64,000 nucleotides of DNA from Caenorhabditis remanei (Eukaryota; Nematoda; Chromadorea; Rhabditida; Rhabditidae): NCBI RefSeq assembly GCF_010183535.1, contig NC_071332.1:1674001-1738000 (forward strand), in the 5' to 3' direction. Within the stretch, counting starts at the first letter, position 1; each line of letters starts with the position of its first letter. A program made the position numbers and the translations under genes. This document shows, in pieces, positions 1-11,079 of this stretch. The notes under the pieces were generated by a model. It was not told the origin of the DNA, searched no databases, and saw only the letters and a program-made list of their open reading frames with translations.

Positions 1-2510
1 TTGTCCCCAAAAGTCGTATGTATTACTAGGAGACTTCAATCTCCCGGGAATCCAATGGGCGCACCATTCTCGTGTTGATAATACTGGTCTATCAGATTTG
101 ACTGAATCTCACAATATGATTCAGCTAGTGAAATCCGCAACTAGAATCTCCCAACATGGCGCAGAAAACATGCTAGATCTTATTTTCTCCAGCAATCCTA
201 AAGCCTGCTTCGACGTTGAAGTAAGTGAGCCCTTGATGATGTCAGACCACAACTCCGTTCTCTTCTCAACCGACCTCGCAAAAGAAGCAAGTTCGCGTCA
301 CAAAGTCAAGAAACTGCTGAACTACCGTAAATGCGACTTTGATTCACTGAATTCATATTTAGCTGGTTTCAATTGGGCAAAACAGTTTTCTTTCTTTGCA
401 ACTCTCGATACAAAGCTTTCTCACTTCTTAAAAATCTTTAATGAAAGCATCGATATGTTTACCCCTCTAATGAAAATAAATTCTAGGTCCGCGGTAGTAA
501 GTCGGAAGTATACCTATAAACTCCTGAAGCGTCGGAACAAATCCTTTGATCCTATCAAGCTCAAATCCAAAGTCAAATCTTGTCTGAAAAACATACGAAA
601 AAGGATAAGGAAATCTGAAAACGAGATAATTGGAACGGCAAATTCTAGAAGGCTCTTTGGCTTCGTTAAAAGAAGGCTCACATCTTCTTCCTCCATTACA
701 AAGCTCCTTATTAACGGTAGTCTGGTCACTGAACCTTCTGAAATTGCCGACCAATTTATCAAAACGTTTGCAGATAGTTTCACAATTCCGTCCCCACCGC
801 ATCCTGCCCTCCCTCATCCAAAACCCAAAAACATTTTCGTGGATCTTTCTCCCCTTAGTGTGTTCCTAGCCATTTCTAAGTTACAGCCCAAAATCGGATA
901 CTCAACAGATAGGATCAACTTTTATATTATCAAGAAATGTGCAAACTCTATCTCCGTCCCACTTTCGCTACTCTTTACAGAATCACTGTCTGCCAGGAAG
1001 TTTCCCGACTGCTGGAAAACTGCAACGGTTATTCCGTTGCACAAAAAAGGTAGTAAACTGGATCCATCTAATTTTAGACCAATTTCCTTAACTCATCCAC
1101 TAGCCAGACTGTTTGAGCGAATTGTTCTGAAACCAATTAAATCAGAACTCGCTGCTCAGTTATCCAAGAAACAGTACGGATTCTTAAGCAACAGATCATG
1201 CCCACTAGCCCTCATCGATGCTGTTTCTCAATACCATCTGACCCTCTCGAAACCTAAAGCATGTATGGATGTCATTCTAATCGATTTCCGCAAGGCCTTT
1301 GATTCGGTTCCACATGATCTGCTGTTATTGAAACTGATGAACTTTGGACTCGACTCGGCTCTATGTGATTGGTTCAAATCTTTTCTGTCCAATCGCAAAT
1401 CCAAAATCAAAATAGATGACTACATATCAGAAAACAGTTTTCATAACATTTCGGGTGTTCTCCAGGGTACAGTAACGGGTCCATTCCTGTTCTTGGTGTA
1501 TATCAATGACTTGATTCAGTCCCTTCCAACAGATGTTTACTCTATTGCCTTTGCTGATGATCTCAAGATCTACAGCGAAAACCCCTCCAGTCTCCAGAAA
1601 ACTCTTAACGTTATCTCTGATTGGTGCGAAAAGTGGAAACTACAACTAGCTGAAAATAAAACAGTAGTCCTGCATCTTGGTGCAAGCAACCCACACATAG
1701 ATTATTTTATAGGAAACGCTAAGCTAGCGTCTACCAATATTGCCAGAGATCTTGGTCTTCTTGTCGATTGTGATCTGAGATTTGAAACCCACATAGCAAA
1801 AATAGTCAACAACGCAAAATTCAATTGTAGAAGAATCTTGAATAGCTTCCGATCAAACAATCCAAAGTTCTACTTCAAGCTGTTCAATTCCTTCATTCGT
1901 CCAACACTCGAATACGCTTGCGAATTGTTTCACCCTTCAACCTCTCACATTACAAATCAATTAGAATCTCCCCTTCGCTTCTTCTCTCGAAAAGTCTTCC
2001 ATAGATGTAATTTATCCTTCCAACCAATTTCATCCAATGCTCACCTTTCCCCTTATGAGCGACGCTTAGCAATCTCCTCCCAAATGTCCATGTACTATAG
2101 ACGCATCATTTTAATTCTTAAAACCTATTTTAAAATTGTAACCCACCAGTGTCATTTCCCCAATCTTGCCTTATATGTAAAACCCGCGCTATCCCCCCGG
2201 TTCCCATATAGAATAGTACTTTGCGGTAAGAAAAACGATTCATTCCTCCATAAACATTTTTCGACCTGGGATAAAATCGTACCCTTCTTCCCTAAAACCG
2301 TAACCGAACAAACTTTTGCGTCTCGACTCCGCCAACTGCCTTTACAGACCATTTTTCCTAAAATTTGAGCACTGGACTCTTTGCGGGTCCTATAGCTCAT
2401 CTTACATATTTATTCACCTTTCTTGTTGTATGTTCTTATATTTTTTGCCCGGTTCTTTCTTTTTCTCTCCCACAACAAAAATATGAATAAATTATTATTA
2501 TTAAATACAC
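1..2510 (+). mobile_element. CR1/jockey-like non-LTR retrotransposon, 5' end outside window
   Basis: The element runs in from the left edge. It consists of one long open frame for endonuclease plus reverse transcriptase, then about 140 bases of non-coding 3' sequence ending in an ATT/TTA-rich tail near 2490-2505. A short microsatellite-like tail instead of poly(A) is usual for CR1-type elements. The frame has no stop over its whole visible length, so the copy is young or recently active. It lies antisense to the str gene to its right and may sit in an intron of that gene, because the last str exon is not found before the element begins. The clade is judged from motifs only; Jockey, CR1 and Rex-like groups are not separable by eye. 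Confidence 0.85.
2..2368 (+). CDS. retrotransposon endonuclease/reverse transcriptase polyprotein (5' partial)
   Basis: The frame is open from nucleotide 2 to the stop at 2366-2368, about 788 residues, so the true start lies outside the window; the first in-frame methionines are internal. The N-terminal part is the end of an AP-like endonuclease: LLGDFNLPGIQW near residue 8 and the SDHNSV motif near 4 % of the protein after it. The reverse transcriptase follows, with FRPISL, a KAFDSVPHDLL palm motif, GVLQGTVTGP (usually PQG in the family) and the catalytic FADD box. The C-terminal section resembles the thumb and tail region of CR1/jockey proteins. It copies its own RNA at a nicked target site by target-primed reverse transcription. 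No frameshift or stop is visible, so the enzyme could be functional if the 5' part is intact. Confidence 0.85.
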   Translation, partial: CPQKSYVLLGDFNLPGIQWAHHSRVDNTGLSDLTESHNMIQLVKSATRISQHGAENMLDLIFSSNPKACFDVEVSEPLMMSDHNSVLFSTDLAKEASSRHKVKKLLNYRKCDFDSLNSYLAGFNWAKQFSFFATLDTKLSHFLKIFNESIDMFTPLMKINSRSAVVSRKYTYKLLKRRNKSFDPIKLKSKVKSCLKNIRKRIRKSENEIIGTANSRRLFGFVKRRLTSSSSITKLLINGSLVTEPSEIADQFIKTFADSFTIPSPPHPALPHPKPKNIFVDLSPLSVFLAISKLQPKIGYSTDRINFYIIKKCANSISVPLSLLFTESLSARKFPDCWKTATVIPLHKKGSKLDPSNFRPISLTHPLARLFERIVLKPIKSELAAQLSKKQYGFLSNRSCPLALIDAVSQYHLTLSKPKACMDVILIDFRKAFDSVPHDLLLLKLMNFGLDSALCDWFKSFLSNRKSKIKIDDYISENSFHNISGVLQGTVTGPFLFLVYINDLIQSLPTDVYSIAFADDLKIYSENPSSLQKTLNVISDWCEKWKLQLAENKTVVLHLGASNPHIDYFIGNAKLASTNIARDLGLLVDCDLRFETHIAKIVNNAKFNCRRILNSFRSNNPKFYFKLFNSFIRPTLEYACELFHPSTSHITNQLESPLRFFSRKVFHRCNLSFQPISSNAHLSPYERRLAISSQMSMYYRRIILILKTYFKIVTHQCHFPNLALYVKPALSPRFPYRIVLCGKKNDSFLHKHFSTWDKIVPFFPKTVTEQTFASRLRQLPLQTIFPKI

Positions 2511-3149
2511 TGTCAAAGTTGGTTTTCCACTGAAAACTGTCAAAGTTGATAACTTTTTTAGCGGTACAGTAGTTGAGTGACGACAACTACCAGTGGTACA
2601 GTAATTCTTCTATAAAATGTGTTATCTACGTGAAATATATATATAATCTGAAAGGTGAAGACGTGAGGGTTCCGGTTCTGTATTTAAACTTTTTCTAGGA
2701 CTAAAATGAATCGAGATACAGGGCTATGAATTTAAGGTGCTATCTTAGAAGGGTAACCCCGACTAAAAACGGTGTATCTTGGTTCATTTTGCTTTTTGTT
2801 TTATAAAATTTACATTCCCAAAAAGCTGAAGACGTGAGGATTCTGAATCTATATTTAAAAAATTTCTAGGACAAAAAATGACTGAGATACAGAGATTTGC
2901 AATTGAGGTAACTTTTCGAAGTTTTCAGGGGGGGGGGGCTCTAGGTACAAAACTACCGTAATAGTTTCTTTACCTGTAACTTTCAAGATATTGTCCCTAC
3001 AAAAAAATGGTCAACTACAAAAATGATCTCCTATTTTTGCTCTATCCAACCCATATGAACTTGAGTTTATCGGACAATCAGATGACACCGAAATTCACTG
3101 TCAAAGTTGGTCATTTTCCACTGAAAACAGCCAAAATTGATACCGGTAC
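2511..3149. other. repeat-rich stretch between retrotransposon and str exon 4
   Basis: No coding exon is visible on either strand. It holds two copies of a dispersed repeat with the core GCTGAAGACGTGAGG (about 2655 and 2826), a poly-G run at 2930-2938, and scattered CTGTCAAAGTTGG and GGTACAGTA words that recur elsewhere in the window. It would be intron 4 of the str gene if that gene continues beyond the window. Confidence 0.6.
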
Positions 3150-3262
3150 TGTAGCTCGGCACAGTTCTTACAAGTGCGCTCCACCGAAACGCCCCTTGTC
3201 TCTTTTTCTCTGCGTCTCTCTCAATTTCGCTTCATCGGTTTCGGTAGAGCGCGGTTACCTGC
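3150..3262. repeat. palindromic element, GCGCTCTACCGAAA family
   Basis: A small inverted repeat: the left arm reads CACAGTTCTTACAAGTGCGCTCCACCGA and the right arm reads GGTTTCGGTAGAGCGCGGTT, with an AGAGAAAAAGAGAC-type core. The same family recurs at 40891-41030, 44175-44313, 47666-47806 and 55482-55612. Its right end abuts and supplies the start of the intron following str exon 4. Confidence 0.7.
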
Positions 3263-5701
3263 ACAGTCAGCATAATAAAAAGTTGTCTGTTCAATTCCAA
3301 CGTCCTTCTACTCATATGATCTTTTTCGGCTTTCATGTGGAAGAAGATTTTGAGAGCGAAGAAAAATATGAGGCTGGATAGTGTCACCTGAAAAAAGATT
3401 ATTATTGGTGTTAAGAAACTCCGCCCCTTTTCTGCAAGATTGCGGCGTAAAAAGCTTGAAATTGGATTTTTTTTTGAAATTTCAATTAGGCTCCGCCCCT
3501 TTTTGCAATTTCTGCGGCACGATTTTACGAAAAATGTTTAAAAAACGGGTTTTTCCAAATTTCTAGCAATTTTGTACGTTTTCGGTGATTCATTGTAAAA
3601 ATGTTGAATTTAAGTTAGGCTCCGCCCCTTTTTGCAATTTCTGCGGCGCGCTTTCTCTCAAAAAATTCGAAAATGTTTTTGCCATTTTTTTCCGATTTTT
3701 TGTTGCGATTTTGTATTTTTCGAGGTTTTTCGAAAAAAAATCAGATTTCATTTACGCTCCGCCCCCTTTTGCAATTTCCGCGGCGCCGCTTCACGAAAAA
3801 TTCGAAAAATTTCAGCAGTTTTCGGCCGTTTTTTCGATTAAAAATTGAATTCTGTTAGGCTCCGCCCCCTTTTGCAATTTCTGCCGCGCGGTTTCACTGG
3901 GTCATTTTTTGAAAAAAATCAGCGTTTTTGACAGTTTTTAACGAAAAACGCGAGATTTTCGGATTTTTCGACTAAGAATTTCGAAATTTCGAAACATCGC
4001 GGTTTTTCTCGAAACAACTTGCAAATTTATGCTCCGCCCCTTTTTTTTTTTGCAATTTCTGCGGCACGGTTTCTCTAAAACTTTGAAAATGTTTTGCCAT
4101 TTTTCCGGTTTTTAGTCGCGATTTCGTATTTCTTCGTGGTTTTTCGAAAAAAAAATCAGATTTCATTTAGGCTCCGCCCCTTTTCGCAAATTCCACGATA
4201 CGGTTTCACGAAAAATTCGAAAATTTTCAGCAGTTTTCGGCCGTTTTTTCGATTAAAAATTGAATTCTGTTAGGCTCCGCCCCGTTTTGCAATTTCTGCG
4301 GCGCGGTTTCACTGGGTCGTTTTTTCTGGAAAAATGATAATTTTCGACATTTTTTCAGTGAAAAATACGCGAGATTTTCGGATTTTTCGACTAAGAATTT
4401 CGAAATTTCGAATTTTGAGGTTTTTCGAAAAAATTCAGTTTAGGCTCCGCCCCCTTTTGCAATTTCTGCGGCACGATTTGATGAAAACGTCGCTTTTTCC
4501 GATTTTCTTAGTGATTCCGACGTTTTTCGAAGTATTTCGAAACAACTTGCAATTTTAGGCCACGCCCCCTTTTCGCAATTTCTGCGGCGCGGTTTCACTG
4601 GGTCATTTTTTGGAAACAATCAGCATTTTTGACAGTTTTTAACGAAAAACGCGAGATTTTTGGATTTTTCGACTAAGAATTTCGAAATTTCGAATTTCGA
4701 GGTTTTTCGAAAAAATTCAGTTTAGGCTCCGCCCCCTTTTGCAGTTTCTGCGGCACGATTTGATGAAAACGTCGAATTTTCCGATTTTTCAGCGATTTCG
4801 CCGTTTTTCGAAGTATTTCGAAACAACTTGCAATTTTAGACTCCGCCCCTTTTTGCAATTTCTGCGGCGCGGTTTCACTGGGTCATTTTTTGGAAAAAAT
4901 CGGCATTTTTGACATTTTTAAACTAAAAAACGCAGAGATTTTCAGATTTTTCGACTCAAAATTTCAAAATTTCAGATTTTTTCTCTTCTCATTTACAATA
5001 ATCAGCGTGCAAATCATCGCCGACGTCACATCTGAAAATCGCCAAATTCTTTCTCCATTCTCCCCGATTTGCCAGTATAACGGAGCTATAAACGAGGCGG
5101 TCATCGAGTCCGCACCGCCCAAATCATCTCTGAAATTTGTCTGTTCGGTAGAGCGCACTTTCTCATCACACAAACTTCAAATAAATGCGTTTTTCGATCG
5201 TCGCCGACATTCCCCATCGAACCAATTGAAACCATAAAATATAGATGAAAATGCATGGGAGAAATATCAAAAATATGCGATTTCCATCTAGAAATTTCAG
5301 AAGATTCGATCTACACAATGCCACGTATCGATAGAAAAACTGTGCGGCTAGAACGGAAATCAGGAATCCGAAAGTTCCGCAGTGAAGGCACGCTATAAAC
5401 GATCCGAGTGATTCTGGAAATGCGGTACCATCCAGGTAGACCACGAACATTGGTCCCTTCATATGGAGCACCTAGAAATTCTGAAAATAGTCTGAAATAT
5501 AAAAGTTAACAAAAAAATTACAGGTTGTGTTACAATCTCAACGCCCGAATAGAGCATTGAGCAGAATGTGAAGACTAGCATCACGTGGCGGTAGGCTCCG
5601 AAGAGCTTTCCGGCTCTTTTTAGGATCAGGAGCACTAGAATCGCATTGAATAATTGGGCGCCGGTGAATCCGATATAGTGGAATAGGTGGAGGATTAGCA
5701 T
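3259..5701 (-). CDS. str-family seven-transmembrane chemoreceptor (3' end not seen)
   Basis: Exons on the minus strand: 5701-5522, 5471-5176, 5129-4997 and 3387-3259, all joining in frame and giving 246 residues; str proteins are usually about 340. Evidence for the family: TM1-TM2 with LLILKRAGKLFGAYRHVMLV, the VTQPVLHMKGPMFVVYLDG segment after the first splice, the CGTFGFLISVLAAQFFYRYVAL TM3 region, PLYW before TM5, and a TM6 exon with SRRTLELNRQLF. The first three introns are 50, 46 and 1609 bases; the third is filled with a CTCCGCCCC repeat array. The exon for TM7 and tail is not found down to nucleotide 2511; it may lie past the retrotransposon, outside the window, or be lost. Worm str proteins act as odorant or pheromone receptors in sensory cilia; the ligand is unknown. 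It lies about 300 bases downstream of tmed-10 on the same strand, but I see no operon signal. Confidence 0.75.
3410..4960. repeat. CTCCGCCCC tandem-like repeat array inside str intron 3
   Basis: About a dozen copies of a block starting CTCCGCCCC, then TTTTGCAATTTCTGCGGC and a run rich in TTTTTCGAAA. Copies start near 3419, 3490, 3620, 3757, 3860, 4032, 4171, 4278, 4445, 4560, 4728 and 4843. Spacing is irregular (about 70-170), but a higher-order unit of 283 bases is directly duplicated (4445-4727 against 4728 onward). Two further blocks lie in intron 3 of tmed-10 at about 6410 and 6528. No open frame here is convincing. Confidence 0.85.
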
Positions 5702-5997
5702 TGGGGGATTTTGGAAAATTGGAAAAATCTCTAAAAAAGTGAAAAAATTGGAAAATTTTTTCGTTCAAAAAAAGGAAAAAACGGGAGGAAACAATAACGG
5801 CGGGGAGAAAAAAAAACATTACACTATACATATTACCCATTGGCGGATGTAGCTATAAATCCAACAAAAACACTCATCTAGTAAAGAAAAATGAGGGGAA
5901 AAAAGCAAGAGGATTTGGGGGAAAGAAGAGAAAAACCGAAAAATTAAATTTATATAAATTAGAAAAAAAATAAATAAGAGGGAAGGGGGGGATCAAT

Positions 5998-8210
5998 TTA
6001 GTCGATGAGCTTCTTCGACTTGAAATAATTACGGAGGAAGAGGACCTGCCAGAGCGCGAGACCAAGAAGGCAGAGCATCGAGAAGACCGACAGGTAGAGG
6101 ACACGGCTGTTTGTCGATTCTGAAAACGTAAAAAATGGGGCGAAATCGAGAAGGTGAATGAGGGCGTGATTAGGCAGAGTATACGATTTTTCCCCCAGAG
6201 GAAAACAACTCAGACTATAGTCTATAGACTTCAATTAGAGCATTATAAATGTGATCATTTGGTTTTAGTGAGTATTCTAGAGGTCCCTGGGGAGTTTTTG
6301 GTTGATGATTCAGCGTCAGAAACTCGAATTCCAGCAGTTTATGATGTGAAAACGGCAGTAGTTTCGGCGGAATTTGATGTTTTCAAGCTAAGATTTACAA
6401 GTTTAATTTAGGCTCCGCCCCTTTTGGCAATTTCTGGGGCACGATTCGATGAAAACGCCAATTTTTTCCCATTTTCTCAGCGATTTCGCTGTTTTTGAGG
6501 TTTTTCAAAATAACTTGCAAATTTAGGCACCGCCCAGTTTTTTCAAGACTGCGGCGCGGTTTTATAAAAAAACAACTCTGTCATCGAAGTTTCTGTATTT
6601 TTGACATTTTTTCAACGAAAAAACGCGAGATTCGATTTTAGTGTGTATTCTAGAGGTCCCTGGGGGGTTTTTGGTTGGTGATTCACCGTCAGAAACTCTA
6701 ATTCCAGCAGTTTATGATATGAATACGGAAGTATAAGAGAAACTACTTGTGATTGGCGAAGCGGTGATTAGATTTATAATTATAGTGAAGATTTCTGAGT
6801 CATAACTTGACGAAAATTGTTCTCCGAATCAGTTGCTTGACATTTTTGAGATAAAAACAGAAATTTTGACGAGTTTTAGTCAAAAAGAAGAACTCAGCTC
6901 GTTTCAGCGGGTTTTGCGTTGAAAGGGGGCAATTTTCAGTCCAAATGACCAGTTTTTATGAAAATTCGATGATTTTGGAAGAAAAATTGACAAAAAATTG
7001 ATGATTTTCAGCGCAAAAGCGATGATTTTCAGTAAAAAAACTTTAATTTTCGACCGAAAATTGAGTTTTTTTTCATCCTAAACCCACGATTTTCACATCG
7101 AAACAAAATAACTGTGAAATCAGTCGCTAAAACTGCAAAAAAAACAGTTCCAAACAGTAATTTATGGAAAATTTGACGAATTCTGGCTTTTTCTGATAAA
7201 AATGGAGCTGAGAATATGACAAAACGCAGTAAGCCACCAGAGAGCTGTTCTGGAAGACAATGAGATCTCATTTCGCTCCAAAACGGTTCAAAACTGCATT
7301 TTGAATCATTGTTACGATGAAAGTATCCAAAAATCAAGCTAATACGCGTTTTTAGTGCTGAAAATTCGGTTTCCACTTCAAAATCGACTCCGAAAAGTCT
7401 TTTTGGCGGATTTGCAAAATTAGAGCAAGAAGTATCGATTTCAACAGGTTTTTTAAGCCGAAAATCCAAGTTTGAGACGGAAAAATTGATAAAATTGTCG
7501 TTTTCCAGATGAAAACGCTGAAAATGCTGAAAATGAGCATTACATCAAACCCTTACCATTGGTATTTCTCATTTCCTCCTCTCTCTGCCGCATAAAAGCG
7601 AAATCCTTAGTGATCGAGTCGGCCAAATCCTCCAATCTTCTCAACTCAACCTCCAATGGCTTCAGTTTCTCCGCCTTGGCGATGTCATCGTAGTTCTTCG
7701 CCTCAACTCCGTGCTTCAGAATCAGAGAGACCTCGCGTTTCTCGCCGGGATGGCCGGCCGGTGGATGATTCTCAACGCAAATCTCGAAGATGTCGTACTC
7801 GTCGGCGGTGAACGCGAATTTTCCCTTCAAATCGGCGAAATTCTCACGCTTGTAGAGAGTGTGGCCACGGGTGTCGGTGACCTGGAAAAAAAAGGTAAAA
7901 ATTCGATTTTTTTACCAAAAAATCGAATTTTAAAGGGAAAACTAACATGAATACTTCCAGTATATTGAATTCCGGCGCTGAACTCGTACTCTCCGGTGAC
8001 AACGACGTTCTGAAATAATTTTTTTGGTGAAAAAACCAATTTTTCGCGAAAATTTTCGATTTTCAACGATTTTTTCCAAAAATTTTTAAAAATTTCCACA
8101 ATTACCTTATGAATTTCCTCTTTCAAACACTTTTTCTCTTTTGGCGGCACGTAGAACCTCAACGAGTTCACGAGAACCACCGCGGATAGCAAGATGACGA
8201 GCGATCTCAT
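5998..8210 (-). CDS. tmed-10: p24/TMED10 cargo receptor
   Basis: Exons 8210-8106, 8009-7947, 7881-7557 and 6119-5998 join in frame to 204 residues, the usual length of the family. Order: signal peptide ([16 protein letters not shown]), GOLD domain beginning [19 protein letters not shown] with the paired cysteines, a coiled coil with [21 protein letters not shown] and RRLEDL, one transmembrane segment ([18 protein letters not shown]) and a cytoplasmic tail ending [10 protein letters not shown], which keeps the dilysine retrieval signal. These blocks match animal TMED10/p24-delta and not TMED2 or TMED1. The protein cycles between ER and Golgi in COPI/COPII vesicles and selects cargo such as GPI-anchored proteins. 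Intron 3 is unusually long (1437 bases) and contains repeats shared with the neighbouring str intron. The start is the only methionine before the signal peptide in the exon frame. Confidence 0.96.
6237..6740. repeat. repeats within tmed-10 intron 3
   Basis: A segment of about 100 bases beginning near 6270 (GTATTCTAGAGGTCCCTGG) recurs at about 6640-6735 with few changes. Between the copies are two CTCCGCCCC-type blocks (about 6410 and 6528) of the same family as the array at 3410-4960. Confidence 0.8.
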
Positions 8211-9274
8211 ACCGTTTCGGATGATTACCTGCGGAAAATCAATTGATTAAATTATAAAGAATTTTTTTTCAGCAAAAATTTAACTTTTCCGATCAAAATT
8301 AGTATTGAAAAATCGATGAAACCAATAAAAATCGCGATAAAAATCGGCCATCAAAACCAACGCGGCGTATGCAGTTTTGCGTAAAATCGTGCGCATCCGC
8401 AAACACCGCGTTGTCGACCGTACTCCTTTTGAGCGGAAACTCCGATTCAGAAGACGTGGAAATGGAGATTCAGATGAAAATTGGAAAAAACTTTAATAGA
8501 AAAAATCAGCAAAAAATTTGACACATTTTAAGTGGTTATTCATGTAATTTTTGTTGGAAAATTCAAAAATGGAGGAAAAAAAAAGAAAATTGCATAAATA
8601 CTCGATATTTGTTAATTTTTCTATTTTTAAAATGCAGTGTTCTTCACAAAATTGTCATAACCAGCGGTTTTTCAGTATATAAGTGAGTAGATAGCGAAAA
8701 ACCGAAATTTTAGAGATGGTGCATCGGTCCACTTTTATCGTTTTTTTTTCTTTTTTCGGGCTTCAGAACTTTTTTCACAAAAACTTATTGTGATTTTTAG
8801 AATCAGCGTATTCGAAAGTGTCTATAAACAAATTTTCAGCCAATTTCAGAGTGTTGTTGCAAATGCGCTCTACCGGACTTTTCTGAGATAGAGCACATCT
8901 CTAGGGCATGGGCGGTCGGGTTGCACTGAGTACTTTTCAGAGGAATGGTGGCCTAGAAAAAAGTTCGGCCATAATACCATGTTACAGTGTTCGCCTACAC
9001 TAACAACTACTATCGATTTATTCATATAAGTCGTATTCTTATTGCAAATGCGCTCTAATGAGATTTATCAATAAAGTGTATATGCTTAGAAGCTTCCAGA
9101 AGAGATTCTGTGAGAGGGCCACTTTTGTTACGAGATGGTATAGGAAGACATCCAAAATAAACTTGCTGCTGAAAAAAAATCAAATCACTTCTGAGAAAAC
9201 AAAGTCCAATTAATTACGGGAAAAGCCTTGAGCGCTAGCTAGACGATTTGAACAGGATGACTCTTAAACTTAAA
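8211..9274. other. intergenic, tmed-10 upstream region
   Basis: No supported gene. It should hold the tmed-10 promoter. A GC-richer patch at 8355-8415 is bounded by AACGCGG and CCGCGTT. Two short GCGCTCTA pieces near 8868 and 9048 look like fragments of the palindromic family seen at 3150. Confidence 0.5.
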
Positions 9275-9414
9275 TGCTGATCTTATCTGTGTGATTAGCA
9301 TCACCGATGTAAACATTCAAAGAGAAACAACACGTCAGAATAAAAATGCTAGAATAACAAGAATGCTGATCTTATCTGTGTAATAAAGAAAAGAGAAACA
9401 ACACTTCATTGAAT

Positions 9415-10767
9415 TCAAATAGTAGCGTTAACAAGAAGAAAACCGAATTGATCAAGTGGAGCATACCCAAGATTTTTGGAAGTCACTTCATATAGATCTC
9501 CAAGTTCCTTAGCAATCATGTCTGGATCGTTCATATAAACGAAGTGTCCCGATGTCTTTTGCTTAAACTCCCGCAACGGGGCTAATCCCCTGATTCCTCC
9601 ACAAACTCGTCTGTTTTCTTTGAATGTCCATCCCGATTGGGCCATAGCTGTATACGGAGCAGCAACGGTACGAGCGAAAAATTCAGTTTGGTCTGAAATA
9701 ATGTTAAGTCATAGCAAAAAGCAATTCTGTAAATTGTAGGACTTACTTTTGTGAGCGTTCATTGCAGTGTAAATTGGCATCAGCTCTCCGCAAACCGCGG
9801 AAAGTCTCGTGAATTCGGCAGCAGTTCCTTTTCCGAGAACATAAACTCCAAATTTTTGATTAATTGGGAATTCGGCTGTTTTCTTTAAATAAGCATCAAC
9901 TGCGGCAGGGGAGGCCACGTGTACTAAGGTGCGGTTTTTAATAAAAATCATGGAATGGTAAGTAGGAAAGAAGGAATGAGTCTAAAATTTTTAAGGATCT
10001 TTCTCAACGTTAGTAAATTCCTGTTACATAGTTAGCTTTTCCAATCGGCTTCACAAAATCTGGTGCAGCGTTATAGAGAACTGTTCTATTTGAGTCTCCA
10101 GAAAGTGCATACCCAACTAGACGTTTTGGTACATATCTGGAGAGGTCGTCAGGATAGTTATTCCAAATTGTATAATCGTGTGGTCTTAACGGAGTCCAGT
10201 ATACGTACTCTGAAATTGGTTTCTATGATCAGTATAAAATAACTTCGGTAGCAGTTGGACTAACGCTTCAAATAATCGGAGTACATCTCAATTATTGGAA
10301 CAAGATCGTCGGAACTACAGTATCCTGGGTATGGAGCAACGAATCCGATCGGCTTGGCGGTGGTGGCCCCAAGACTAGCTTTCAATGCAGAGTCGAGGAG
10401 GCGAGTGGTGACTTTTCCTGTGATTTTTATTACTGACTAGATATAACTCCTGTAAATTACCATTGACAGTAGTGGTATGCGCATAAATTCTTCTTAGCTT
10501 TGGGCACACGTCGGTCGCACACGAAACAGTGTCAGCAGCATAATCATCCTCATAAAGATACCCGATTGATAGAAATTCATACGGGAAGTAGTCCTTTTGA
10601 ATTTGATCGTAACTATCCTTGACGTAGTAGGTGTAGGAATCATGTATAAGACCAAACTTGGTTTTGGAAAAAGTCTCAATCTTGATCCGATCGACATATC
10701 GGCCGGAGTCCTCTTGGGCAACACAAATGGTCAGAAGGGTAAGTAAAAATAGAAAAAAGCTATTCAT
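9415..10767 (-). CDS. secreted protein of unknown family, paralog 1
   Basis: Exons 10767-10461, 10417-10265, 10209-10028, 9981-9747 and 9692-9415 give 384 residues in frame. I do not recognise the family. It begins with a signal peptide (MNSFFLFLLTLLTICVAQ) followed by EDSGRYVDRIKIETF. Later conserved blocks are YYVKDSYDQ, IGYLYEDDY, KPIGFVAPYPGYCSSDDLVP, RLVGYALSGD, AAPDFVKPIGKANY, GKGTAAEFTRLSAVCGEL, GWTFKENRRVCGGIRGL and a C-terminus PLDQFGFLLVNATI. The cysteines (VSCATDVC, GYC, VCGEL, VCGG) suggest disulfides. No transmembrane segment after the signal is evident, so it is probably secreted. Intron 3 uses GTAACA and a TTTTAG acceptor. It is the left arm of a head-to-head palindrome with paralog 2 and shares a promoter motif block with paralogs 2 and 3. 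Confidence 0.85.
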
Positions 10768-10852
10768 TTCTGATGGAGAATGAAGGATTCTGTGTCCTTT
10801 TATGAGGTTGGAGGGTGGGTTGATTCTTTGATTTGGTTGTTGGCTTTATATC

Positions 10853-10909
10853 AGTTAATTTGAATATTTGAATATGTAATTGTTCTTTTGATCAACTAGA
10901 ATAGAGATA
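10853..10909 (-). promoter_or_regulatory. conserved upstream block, paralog 1
   Basis: Read on the minus strand the block contains GATCAAAAGAACA followed by ATATTCAAATATTCAAAT and a TTAACTGATA word, 90-140 bases before the start codon. The same order and spacing occurs at 11641-11693 and 14757-14808, which makes it a candidate shared cis element or core promoter rather than chance. Function is inferred. Confidence 0.5.
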
Positions 10910-11079
10910 AAGGAGCAGAGATCGGTGGTTGATGGATATCAGGGACCATGTACAAGACTGTACTGAAAATGATATTATTTAACAAGGGAACTTCAAAGGG
11001 TCGCAAGTTTGGAATCGTTCCAAATTGCAACCAGGTATTGAGGGCAGTTCTATTTAGTCAGATCCCAAATTTTTGTTTT

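Noticed and set aside
3007..3381. Plus-strand open frame of 124 codons
   Set aside because: It covers a palindromic repeat and runs antisense to the better supported str TM6 exon.
3410..4960. CRISPR array
   Set aside because: Eukaryotic context, irregular spacing and repeated spacers; it is a satellite-like array.
5701..5998. Operon of tmed-10 with the str gene
   Set aside because: About 300 bases apart on one strand, but the gene types are not normally co-transcribed and no SL2-type signal was seen.
8355..8415. Structured RNA gene in the GC-richer patch upstream of tmed-10
   Set aside because: Only a short AACGCGG/CCGCGTT pairing; no resemblance to a tRNA, snRNA or snoRNA that I could support.
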